Shown one piece after another: positions 1 to 5,549 of a stretch of DNA of 6,033 bases (position 1 is the stretch's first letter; every line of letters starts with the position of its first letter). The translations under genes and the position numbers were made by a program. The notes beneath the pieces were generated by a model. That model did no database searches and was not told the origin of the DNA. It saw only the letters and a program-made list of their open reading frames with translations. This DNA is from Bacteroidales bacterium (GTDB lineage Bacteria > Bacteroidota > Bacteroidia > Bacteroidales > B18-G4). The DNA lies in contig JAGLEK010000409.1 of NCBI GenBank assembly GCA_023145125.1, positions 1 through 6,033 on the forward strand, in the 5' to 3' direction.

Positions 1-77
1 CTGCCTACTGGTTGCTGGTGGCTGGCCACTTTTTCCCTATTCCTTTTTCCTTTTTCCCTTTTCCATATTCCCTATGC
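1..77. repeat. Degenerate 7-bp-period repeat array (two motif families in one register)
   Basis: Divided into sevens from base 1, the stretch gives eleven consecutive units that each begin with C. The first four are CTG-type (CTGCCTA, CTGGTTG, CTGGTGG, CTGGCCA). From base 29 the units become pyrimidine-rich (CTTTTTC, CCTATTC, CTTTTTC, CTTTTTC, CCTTTTC, CATATTC, CCTATGC). The change of motif occurs without losing the 7-bp phase. The array is probably cut by the left window edge. It ends 26 bp before the transporter start. No plausible reading frame or RNA gene is seen in it. It is seen directly in the sequence; any function is unknown. Confidence 0.8.
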
Positions 78-91
78 ATTAATCTATTCTC

Positions 92-99
92 TACATTTG
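92..99 (+). promoter_or_regulatory. Candidate Bacteroidetes -7 promoter element (TACATTTG)
   Basis: TACATTTG fits the Bacteroidetes -7 consensus TAnnTTTG exactly. No good TTTG/TTG -33 element lies about 20 bp upstream, where the heptad repeat sits instead. The box ends only 4 bp before the transporter ATG at 104, so a transcript from it would be leaderless or nearly so. It could be a chance match in AT-rich DNA. Confidence 0.35.
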
Positions 100-103
100 C
101 CCC

Positions 104-1276
104 ATGCAACCCCCGGCCTCCAATCAAAAACCGTCTTCCGGATTTCAAACGGGCAATGTGGTGCTGGTCTCGCTGGCTCACCTGGTGCACGATATTTATT
201 CTTCTTTCTTTGCCCCTATACTGCCTTTGCTGATAGAAAAGCTCAGCCTTAATTATACCATGGTCGGCTTGTTGTCGCTCGTGCAGCGACTGCCATCATT
301 GCTTAACCCTTTCATTGGTTTAATGGCTGATCGTATTGCACTACGTTATCTTGTTATCATTACGCCTGCCGTAACAGCTGTCGCTATGAGTTTGCTGGGG
401 CTTGCACCGAATGTTGTCGTGCTGGGCATTTTACTGTTTGTAACGGGCTTCAGTTCCATGCTCTTTCATGTCCCCTCGCCGGTTATGATAAAAAAACTAT
501 CGGGAGACAAAGTTGGCAAGGGCATGAGCTTTTATATGTTTGGCGGGGAGATGGCGCGAACACTCGGGCCCTTGATCATTGTAGGTGCGGTTACAGTGTG
601 GGGATTGGAAGGCACCTGGAAGCTGATTCCTTTCGGCCTGCTGGCTACTTTCATCCTGTTCCTAAAGTTCAGACATGTACGTGTCTCTGATGATTTTCAA
701 CAAAGAAATAAGGATGCCGGCGTATGGAAAAGCCTATACACATTAGCCCCATTCTTTCTGATCATAACAGGGATCACCTTTTTCAGGGCGGTCACCAAAG
801 TGGCCCTGACTACCTTTCTGCCCACCTACATGAATATTGACCTGGGTACCAGTCTCTGGATAAGTGGTGGCGCCCTGGCAGTCCTCGAACTCGCAGGAGC
901 CGGGGGAGCCCTTCTCTCGGGCACAATCTCTGACAGGATCGGCCAAAAGAATACTTTGCTTGCCCTTGCGATATCCTCACCTGTCCTGATGCTGCTCTTT
1001 GTCCACCTGGATAATGCATGGTCTTTTCCAATCCTGGTACTTATGGGCATCTCACTGTTCGGGAGTACCCCTGTTCTACTGGCAATGATACTGGACAGGG
1101 CTAACGACCGCCCTGCATTCTTTAACAGCATCTTTATGCTTATCAGCTTTTTCGTGAGTGCCATACTGGTCCTTGGCATCGGTGCGGTAGCTGATGCCGT
1201 TGGACTCCGGCTTACCTACGAGATCTGTGGCTGGCTTGCCTTCGGTGCCATCCCTTTTGTCCTTGCCCTCAAATAA
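104..1276 (+). CDS. MFS transporter, fosmidomycin-resistance (Fsr)-like family
   Basis: A 390-residue inner-membrane secondary transporter of the major facilitator superfamily, presumably a proton-coupled efflux carrier. About twelve hydrophobic segments can be traced, from residues 18-44 to the last at roughly 370-389. The central hydrophilic loop is at about 189-210. Recognisable signatures are HLVHDIYSSFFAPILPLL in helix 1 (26-43), RLPSLLNPFIGLMADR (62-77, containing the loop 2-3 motif A position), HVPSPVMI (122-129), a GEMARTLGP segment (148-156) and GTISDRIG in loop 8-9 (273-280). These are typical of Fsr-like proteins. The ATG at 104 keeps a short hydrophilic N-terminus before helix 1; the next Met (residue 53) would remove helix 1. 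There is no clear ribosome-binding site. The recombinase gene follows after 15 bp, so the two may be co-transcribed. The substrate cannot be read from sequence; fosmidomycin resistance is only the name of the family's founding member. Confidence 0.9.
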   Translation: MQPPASNQKPSSGFQTGNVVLVSLAHLVHDIYSSFFAPILPLLIEKLSLNYTMVGLLSLVQRLPSLLNPFIGLMADRIALRYLVIITPAVTAVAMSLLGLAPNVVVLGILLFVTGFSSMLFHVPSPVMIKKLSGDKVGKGMSFYMFGGEMARTLGPLIIVGAVTVWGLEGTWKLIPFGLLATFILFLKFRHVRVSDDFQQRNKDAGVWKSLYTLAPFFLIITGITFFRAVTKVALTTFLPTYMNIDLGTSLWISGGALAVLELAGAGGALLSGTISDRIGQKNTLLALAISSPVLMLLFVHLDNAWSFPILVLMGISLFGSTPVLLAMILDRANDRPAFFNSIFMLISFFVSAILVLGIGAVADAVGLRLTYEICGWLAFGAIPFVLALK

Positions 1277-1291
1277 TCTTAACTTCGCTTC

Positions 1292-2191
1292 GTGAACTGG
1301 TCCTCCTACATAAAAGGTTTCACGGCCTACCTCCGGCTTGAAAAATCGCTTTCAGCCAATTCGATAGAAGCTTATCTTAATGATGTAAGCAAGTTCTCGG
1401 CTTTCGAATCAACAAGCCTGAACAGATCATCACCTGCAGACATAACTATCGACGACCTGCAGCTATTCATTAAAGAAATAAACGAACTCGGGTTAAGTGC
1501 ACGCACACAGGCACGTATCATCTCAGGGCTGAAGGCATTTTTTAAATACCTTTCGCTCGAAGGCCTCGTAAAGGATGACCCGGCCAGCCTGCTCGAAGGG
1601 CCCCGGCCCGGGAGGAAGCTTCCTGACACCCTTTCAATAACTGAAATTGAGAGTATCATAAAAGCCATCGACATGAGCAAGGCGGAAGGGGAACGCAATA
1701 AAGCCATCATTGAAACACTGTACGGGTGCGGGCTCCGGGTTTCCGAGCTGATCAACCTTAAGATCACGGATATCTTTTTCCGCGAAATGTTCGTGAAAGT
1801 CATTGGCAAAGGAAACAAAGAGCGCTTTGTACCAATTGGCAACACGGCCATCAGGCATATCAACCTTTATCTCGACAACTCGAGAATGCATGTTCAGCCA
1901 AAGAAAAGAGATGAAGACATCCTGTTCCTTAATCGCAGAGGGGGCAGGCTCAGCCGCACCATGATCCTTCTGATCGTTAAAGACCTGGGAGAAAAAGCCG
2001 GCATCAGGAAAAGCATCAGCCCTCACACCTTCCGGCATTCTTTTGCCACACACCTCGTGGAAGGCGGTGCCGACCTGCGTGCAGTACAGGAAATGCTTGG
2101 CCATGAGTCGATAATCACTACAGAAATATATACACACCTCGACAGGGAGTATTTGAAGAGTACGATTCAGCTTTACCACCCGAGGGCGTAG
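1292..2191 (+). CDS. xerD: Site-specific tyrosine recombinase XerD
   Basis: A cytoplasmic tyrosine recombinase of 299 residues. With XerC or alone at a dif site, such enzymes resolve chromosome dimers at division. The N-terminal SAM-like core-binding domain covers about residues 1-100 and the catalytic domain about 110-299. All six catalytic residues are visible: Arg149 (GCGLRVSEL), Lys173 (GKGNKERFVPI), His245 and Arg248 (HTFRHSFATHL), His271 (LGHESI) and the nucleophile Tyr280 (EIYTHL). Each is one position after the known E. coli XerD residue (148, 172, 244, 247, 270, 279), and total length is one more than E. coli's 298. This supports the GTG start at 1292, and the next Met is residue 128. 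Colinearity with XerD and the lack of integrase extensions or att sites argue for a housekeeping enzyme. XerC, or a single Xer protein, remains a possible assignment. It follows the MFS gene by 15 bp. Confidence 0.92.
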   Translation: MNWSSYIKGFTAYLRLEKSLSANSIEAYLNDVSKFSAFESTSLNRSSPADITIDDLQLFIKEINELGLSARTQARIISGLKAFFKYLSLEGLVKDDPASLLEGPRPGRKLPDTLSITEIESIIKAIDMSKAEGERNKAIIETLYGCGLRVSELINLKITDIFFREMFVKVIGKGNKERFVPIGNTAIRHINLYLDNSRMHVQPKKRDEDILFLNRRGGRLSRTMILLIVKDLGEKAGIRKSISPHTFRHSFATHLVEGGADLRAVQEMLGHESIITTEIYTHLDREYLKSTIQLYHPRA

Positions 2192-2198
2192 GAAGTAT

Positions 2199-2233
2199 CG
2201 AGTGCCGAGTGCCGAGTGCCGTGTGCCGAGTGC
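2199..2233. repeat. Tandem heptanucleotide repeat, (CGAGTGC)5
   Basis: Five head-to-tail 7-bp units: CGAGTGC three times, one variant CGTGTGC, then CGAGTGC. The array starts 7 bp after the xerD stop codon, in the gap between two convergent genes. Units abut with no spacers, so this is not CRISPR. One unit cannot form a hairpin with its neighbour, so it does not look like an intrinsic terminator. Confidence 0.9.
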
Positions 2234-2249
2234 CTAACTAGTCCTATAA

Positions 2250-2284
2250 ATGGTACATGTAGAATGGACAATGCCGAATGCCTA
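2250..2284. repeat. Degenerate heptad array, five ATG-initial units
   Basis: Five consecutive 7-bp units each begin with ATG: ATGGTAC, ATGTAGA, ATGGACA, ATGCCGA and ATGCCTA. The last two differ only at the final two bases and resemble the CGAGTGC array (TGCC core). The final unit contains the complement of the TAG stop codon of the leftward acidic gene, so the array reaches the gene itself. Together with the array at 2199-2233 it takes up most of the convergent gap. Bases 2234-2249 between them show no clear unit. Degeneracy makes this less certain than the first array. Confidence 0.6.
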
Positions 2285-2740
2285 AAACTCCTCAATCTCT
2301 CCCTGATCATTAACCAGTACGCCCCAATTCACGGCCACGAGGCCTCCCTCATGAAAGAAAAAGTCGATAAGAGCATCATCGTATGAGATGCGGCGTTCTC
2401 CGCTTTTATCCTCTTCGGTCTCAGCAATTTCAAAACCCTCTTTTTCCATCAGGGCAGTGATCTCCTTTTCATTGAGGTCAAAAACTTTTTGTCCGAACAA
2501 AGTAGATTCCGGAATATCGGTCTCAAAACATGAAAGTACCGATTTCTCAATGCCCTCAAAAAATACTGAAACACCTGTTTCCCAATAATTAAGTATGGTT
2601 GTATTGAATTCATCGTCATCCTCGATGCTTTCGATCTCTTCAGGCTCTCCCAGTATTGTGATCGCCTGTTTCATGGTTACACCAAATTTCAGTTCCCCGA
2701 AGCCGTCTTTGGGCTTGATCTCCGGAATTAGCTTTTTCAT
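2282..2740 (-). CDS. Small, highly acidic protein of unknown function
   Basis: I do not recognise a named family. The 152-residue product has no signal peptide or membrane segment, so it is probably cytosolic. It is strongly acidic: 37 Asp/Glu against 13 Lys/Arg, with an acidic run at 40-44. The N-terminal part (LKFGVTMKQAITILGEP, 17-33) has the 'G-x-t-x-x-x-a-x-x-x-L-G-x-P' look seen in many small alpha/beta proteins, including SmpA/BamE-like folds, but this is only a resemblance. Residues 23-63 and 91-131 look like two copies of one unit, with Tyr52 and Tyr120 equivalent at an offset of 68. The ATG at 2740 lies 11 bp downstream of the SDR stop in an AT-rich gap with no Shine-Dalgarno, so it is probably translated from the same mRNA as the SDR. 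Its real status is supported by intact length, protein-like composition and operon position. Confidence 0.75.
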   Translation of the reverse strand: MKKLIPEIKPKDGFGELKFGVTMKQAITILGEPEEIESIEDDDEFNTTILNYWETGVSVFFEGIEKSVLSCFETDIPESTLFGQKVFDLNEKEITALMEKEGFEIAETEEDKSGERRISYDDALIDFFFHEGGLVAVNWGVLVNDQGEIEEF

Positions 2741-2751
2741 TTTTTTAAAAA

Positions 2752-3570
2752 TTATTTAAAAGGTGAGTCAGGCTCTTTGGCCATATGCTTATATACTTGT
2801 TTATCCATAAACTTTGGAAAGAACTTATTGAGAAATACCGTCAGCTTACCCTGAAATGTCAGCGTAAGGCGGTCTTTCCGCTTCGCGATGGCTCTGGCAA
2901 TATGCCGGGCCACTTCTTCGGCACTCATCATCTTTCCTTCATCACGCGGTGATTCGCCCTGCACCTCCCCTTTTTCATTCAGGGCAGTGTTGCGGATATT
3001 GGATGCTGTAAATCCGGGGCATGCTATCAGTACATGCAATCCTTTTTTCATGTTCTCTATGCGCAGTGTTTCCAGGAAACCGTGCATGGCAAACTTGGAC
3101 GATGAATAGCCCGTTCGGCCCGGCAAGCCCTTATATCCTGCAATGGATGAAATTCCAACCAGGCTGCCCTTGCTTTCGAGCAGGTGCGGAAGTGCATATT
3201 TTGTGCAATAAACAGTACCCCAGAAGTTGACATCCATGAGCTGCCTGATAACATCCAGCTCGGTATCTTCAAAGATGGCCCTCATGGATATGCCCGCATT
3301 ATTTATCATAATGTCGATACGGCCAAAAGTGCTGACAGCCTTATCAATAAGATTTTTGCAGTCTTCCTCTTTGGCAACATCTGTGGGAAGGCCAACAACT
3401 TCAGCACCAAGCCCCTTAACCTCGCTCATTGCCTCATTCAATCGTTCTTCATTGCGTGCAGCCATCACTATCTTCGCCCCCATGCCGGCAAACTCCATTG
3501 CAAGGGCCTTCCCTATGCCGGAGGATGCTCCTGTGATCACCACTGCTTTATCCTTGAAATTCATATGCAT
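2752..3570 (-). CDS. Short-chain dehydrogenase/reductase (SDR) family oxidoreductase
   Basis: A 272-residue, cytosolic NAD(P)(H)-dependent oxidoreductase of the classical SDR type. The Rossmann dinucleotide motif TGASSGIG is at residues 13-20 and NNAG at 90-93. The catalytic tetrad is complete: Asn115, Ser142, Tyr155 and Lys159 (YSSSK). The PG motif after the active site is at about 195-196 (ACPGFTASNI). Arg39 after the second strand (AARNEER) suggests a preference for NADP(H). The C-terminus adds a hydrophobic and basic segment (GKLTVFLNKFFPKFMDK, about 242-258) longer than in FabG-type enzymes, possibly a substrate lid or membrane contact. The substrate is unknown; FabG is unlikely because of this tail and the lack of fatty-acid genes nearby. 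ATG codons at 3570 and 3564 (residues 1 and 3) are both usable starts. It is the first gene of a two-gene leftward unit and is divergent from the aminotransferase operon. Confidence 0.9.
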   Translation of the reverse strand: MHMNFKDKAVVITGASSGIGKALAMEFAGMGAKIVMAARNEERLNEAMSEVKGLGAEVVGLPTDVAKEEDCKNLIDKAVSTFGRIDIMINNAGISMRAIFEDTELDVIRQLMDVNFWGTVYCTKYALPHLLESKGSLVGISSIAGYKGLPGRTGYSSSKFAMHGFLETLRIENMKKGLHVLIACPGFTASNIRNTALNEKGEVQGESPRDEGKMMSAEEVARHIARAIAKRKDRLTLTFQGKLTVFLNKFFPKFMDKQVYKHMAKEPDSPFK

Positions 3571-3575
3571 GTCTG

Positions 3576-3583
3576 CAAGTATA
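3576..3583 (-). promoter_or_regulatory. Candidate -7 promoter element for the SDR operon (TATACTTG)
   Basis: Read on the minus strand, TATACTTG matches five of the six fixed positions of TAnnTTTG. It ends 5 bp before the ATG at 3570 and 11 bp before the alternative ATG at 3564, which would favour the second start if a short leader is needed. No clear -33 element is visible about 20 bp upstream. Confidence 0.3.
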
Positions 3584-3604
3584 ATGCAATTTTAATTATT
3601 GCAT
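3584..3604. promoter_or_regulatory. 21-bp palindrome in the divergent promoter region, candidate operator
   Basis: Perfect 7-bp inverted arms, ATGCAAT-N7-ATTGCAT, lie between the divergent SDR and aminotransferase genes. The palindrome directly abuts the candidate SDR -7 box, covering the spacer where RNA polymerase would sit. It is upstream of the -33 region expected for the aminotransferase promoter. A dimeric regulator bound here could act on both units. The region is AT-rich, so chance is possible, and no regulator gene is in the window. Confidence 0.4.
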
Positions 3605-3640
3605 ACATAATTTTATGAACAAAATAACTAACATCTTTTA

Positions 3641-3648
3641 TATATTTG
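3641..3648 (+). promoter_or_regulatory. Candidate -7 promoter element for the aminotransferase-aat-guaD operon (TATATTTG)
   Basis: TATATTTG matches the Bacteroidetes -7 consensus TAnnTTTG exactly. Transcription would start near 3653-3655, leaving about 15 bases before the ATG at 3669. The box lies downstream of the in-frame ATG at 3615, so if used it excludes that start. The -33 element is weak or absent. Confidence 0.5.
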
Positions 3649-3668
3649 TTTCAGCAAAACCCACATTG

Positions 3669-4859
3669 ATGTCTACATTAAGAGAACTGTTTTTCCGGCA
3701 TATGGGACTCCCCTCCCGCCGGCCGCTGGCCATAGAAGTAGAACGGGCAGAAGGCATTTATTTCTTTGATAAAGATGGCAAGCGATACACTGACCTTGTA
3801 TCCGGTGTAGCCGTGAGCAATGTAGGCCACCGGCATCCGAGGGTACTGCAGGCTATTCAGGGGCAGCTCGACAAATATATGCACCTGATGGTGTATGGTG
3901 AATACATACAGTCGCCACAGGTAAAGCTGGCACAGAAGCTCAGCAGCCTGCTGCCCGGAAACCTCGATGCAGTTTATTTTGTAAATTCCGGCAGCGAAGC
4001 CATCGAAGGGGCATTAAAACTGGCTAAAAGGCATACAGGCAGGCCGGGTGTCGTTGCATTCAGGAATGCCTACCATGGCGGAACAGCCGGTGCCCTGAGC
4101 ATTCTCGGCAATGAAAGGCTGAAGCAGGCCTTCAGGCCACTTATACCCGATGTCAGCTTCCTCGATTTTAATGATGCAAATATGCTTGACAGGATCAGCG
4201 AAAATACTGCCTGTGTAGTTATCGAATGCATACAGGCAGAAGCCGGTATTATCCTTCCGGAAAAAGAGTATCTCAGAAAAATAAGGGAACGCTGCAATGA
4301 AACCGGGACGCTGCTGATTGTTGATGATATCCAGATGGGCTTTGGCAGGACAGGCAGCCTTTTCAGCTTTGAGCATTATGGTATAGTGCCAGATATTTTA
4401 TGCCTGGCAAAGGGAATGGGCGGTGGCATGCCGATAGGTGCGTTTATCAGTTCACATGAGATGATGGATAAGCTTACCTTCGAGCCTGAGTTGGGACACA
4501 TCACAACATTCGGGGGGCATCCGGTATCATGCGCAGCCTCACTGGCAAACCTTGAAGTGATCCTTGAAGAAAATCTCACAGATGCAGCCGTTAAGACAGG
4601 TGAACTGTTCTACACAGGGCTCAGGGATCATTCCAAAATAAAAGAGATCCGTTATAAAGGCCTTATGATGGGGGTTGAACTGGAAAATGAGGCCATCACC
4701 AATGAGCTCATTGACATATTTCTGGAGGAAGGGCTTATCAGCGACCGATTCCTTTTCCGGCCATCGGCTTTTCGCATTGCCCCTCCCCTGACCATTACAC
4801 AGGAACAGGCCGAAGAAACAATTCAAAGTATTATAGCCTGCCTTGACAGGCTTAAATGA
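3669..4859 (+). CDS. Class III PLP-dependent aminotransferase (acetylornithine/ornithine-aminotransferase-like)
   Basis: A fold-type I, pyridoxal-phosphate-dependent aminotransferase of 396 residues from this start. Numbered from the longer frame opening at 3615, landmarks are SGSEA (125-129, cofactor phosphate loop), NAYHG (151-155), Glu204, Asp237 (pairs with the pyridine nitrogen), Lys266 in LAKGMGGGMPIGA (Schiff-base lysine), TTFGGHP (297-303) and RIAPPL (387-392). The ATG at 3669 is preferred because a -7 promoter element lies at 3641-3648 and the first 18 residues of the longer frame look unlike the family. After this start, MSTLRELFFRH resembles the usual beginning. Odd points are ECIQAEAG where EPIQGEAG is usual, and DDIQMG where DEIQTG is usual. 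The amino donor is not decidable: acetylornithine, ornithine, 4-aminobutyrate and others share this fold, and no arginine-pathway genes are nearby. Its stop overlaps the aat start (ATGA), implying translational coupling. Confidence 0.88.
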   Translation: MSTLRELFFRHMGLPSRRPLAIEVERAEGIYFFDKDGKRYTDLVSGVAVSNVGHRHPRVLQAIQGQLDKYMHLMVYGEYIQSPQVKLAQKLSSLLPGNLDAVYFVNSGSEAIEGALKLAKRHTGRPGVVAFRNAYHGGTAGALSILGNERLKQAFRPLIPDVSFLDFNDANMLDRISENTACVVIECIQAEAGIILPEKEYLRKIRERCNETGTLLIVDDIQMGFGRTGSLFSFEHYGIVPDILCLAKGMGGGMPIGAFISSHEMMDKLTFEPELGHITTFGGHPVSCAASLANLEVILEENLTDAAVKTGELFYTGLRDHSKIKEIRYKGLMMGVELENEAITNELIDIFLEEGLISDRFLFRPSAFRIAPPLTITQEQAEETIQSIIACLDRLK

Positions 4860-5548
4860 TCATGCCGATATTCAGGTTAAATAAGGAGCTGAGCTTTCCC
4901 GATCCGTCTTACGCAGAGGAAGAAGGGATACTTGCCATTGGGGGCGATCTTTCTGTCGACCGGCTTATCCTTGCTTATGCCAACGGCATTTTCCCATGGC
5001 CCAGGAAGGGAGCTCCTATCCTGTGGTGGTCGCCCGACCCAAGGATGGTACTCTTTCCGGAGGATTTCAAGGTTAGCAAAAGCCTCCGGCAGCTCATCCG
5101 CAGTGGTAAATACTCTTATACAATAGACCAGGATTTTACTTCAGTGATACAAAACTGTGCAAAGATCCCAAGAAAAGGCCAGGACGACACCTGGATAATA
5201 GATGAAATGCTTGAAGCATATATCAGGCTGCACAGGGAAGGCTTTGCACATTCAGTGGAAACCAGGCAGGATGGAAAGCTTATCGGTGGATTGTACGGGG
5301 TATCAATCGGAAGGGCATTTTTCGGGGAGTCGATGTTCTTTCATTCGCGCGATGCTTCAAAATTTGCCATGTATCACCTGGTAAAGCTGCTGAAGCACTG
5401 GAACTTTGAGCTCATCGACGCCCAGCAGGATACTGATCACATGAGAAGCCTCGGGGCAATAAACATGCCCAGGGATGAGTTTATGGAAAGGCTTGAGAAG
5501 GCAATTGCCTATCCCACATATAAAGGAAACTGGAATAAATATTTATAG
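4856..5548 (+). CDS. aat: Leucyl/phenylalanyl-tRNA-protein transferase
   Basis: A cytosolic enzyme of the bacterial N-degron pathway. It transfers Leu or Phe from aminoacyl-tRNA to N-terminal Lys or Arg of proteins, marking them for ClpS and ClpAP-type proteolysis. The 230-residue protein has the family blocks in order: FPDPSYA (14-20), GILAIGGDL (24-32), YANGIFPW (41-48), ILWWSPDPR (55-63), DTWI (111-114), AHSVE (131-135), GGLYGVSIG (144-152), GESMF (157-161), ASKFAM (167-172) and DAQ (188-190). Asp188 and Gln190 correspond to the catalytic Asp186/Gln188 pair known in E. coli. Two departures are DAQ instead of the usual DCQ, and Arg137 where a Trp usually follows SVE-x. The start overlaps the aminotransferase stop (ATGA); a second ATG at 4862 would avoid overlap and is equally plausible. 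The length is normal for the family. Confidence 0.95.
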   Translation: MIMPIFRLNKELSFPDPSYAEEEGILAIGGDLSVDRLILAYANGIFPWPRKGAPILWWSPDPRMVLFPEDFKVSKSLRQLIRSGKYSYTIDQDFTSVIQNCAKIPRKGQDDTWIIDEMLEAYIRLHREGFAHSVETRQDGKLIGGLYGVSIGRAFFGESMFFHSRDASKFAMYHLVKLLKHWNFELIDAQQDTDHMRSLGAINMPRDEFMERLEKAIAYPTYKGNWNKYL

Positions 5549-5549
5549 C

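Noticed and set aside
1634..2179. Long open frame on the minus strand (181 codons) opposite xerD
   Set aside because: It lies entirely within a recombinase gene with all catalytic residues, and its translation resembles no recognisable domain; it is a shadow frame.
1292..2191. Tyrosine recombinase as evidence of an integrative element, prophage or integron
   Set aside because: Length and catalytic positions are colinear with housekeeping XerD, and no att repeats, tRNA target, excisionase or phage genes are nearby.
2234..2249. Intrinsic terminator in the convergent gap
   Set aside because: Only short palindromes (such as TACATGTA nearby) are present; there is no GC-rich stem followed by a T-run on either strand.
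2199..2284. CRISPR-like array
   Set aside because: Units are 7 bp and abut directly, with no unique spacers and no cas genes.
3184..3618. Plus-strand open frame of 144 codons opposite the SDR gene
   Set aside because: The minus-strand SDR has a full Rossmann motif and catalytic tetrad over the same bases; the plus-strand translation is Cys/His-rich noise.
5475..5549. N-terminal extension of the deaminase from an upstream ATG
   Set aside because: It would read through the end of aat in another frame and add 25 residues absent from B. subtilis GuaD; the ATG at 5550 gives the family length.
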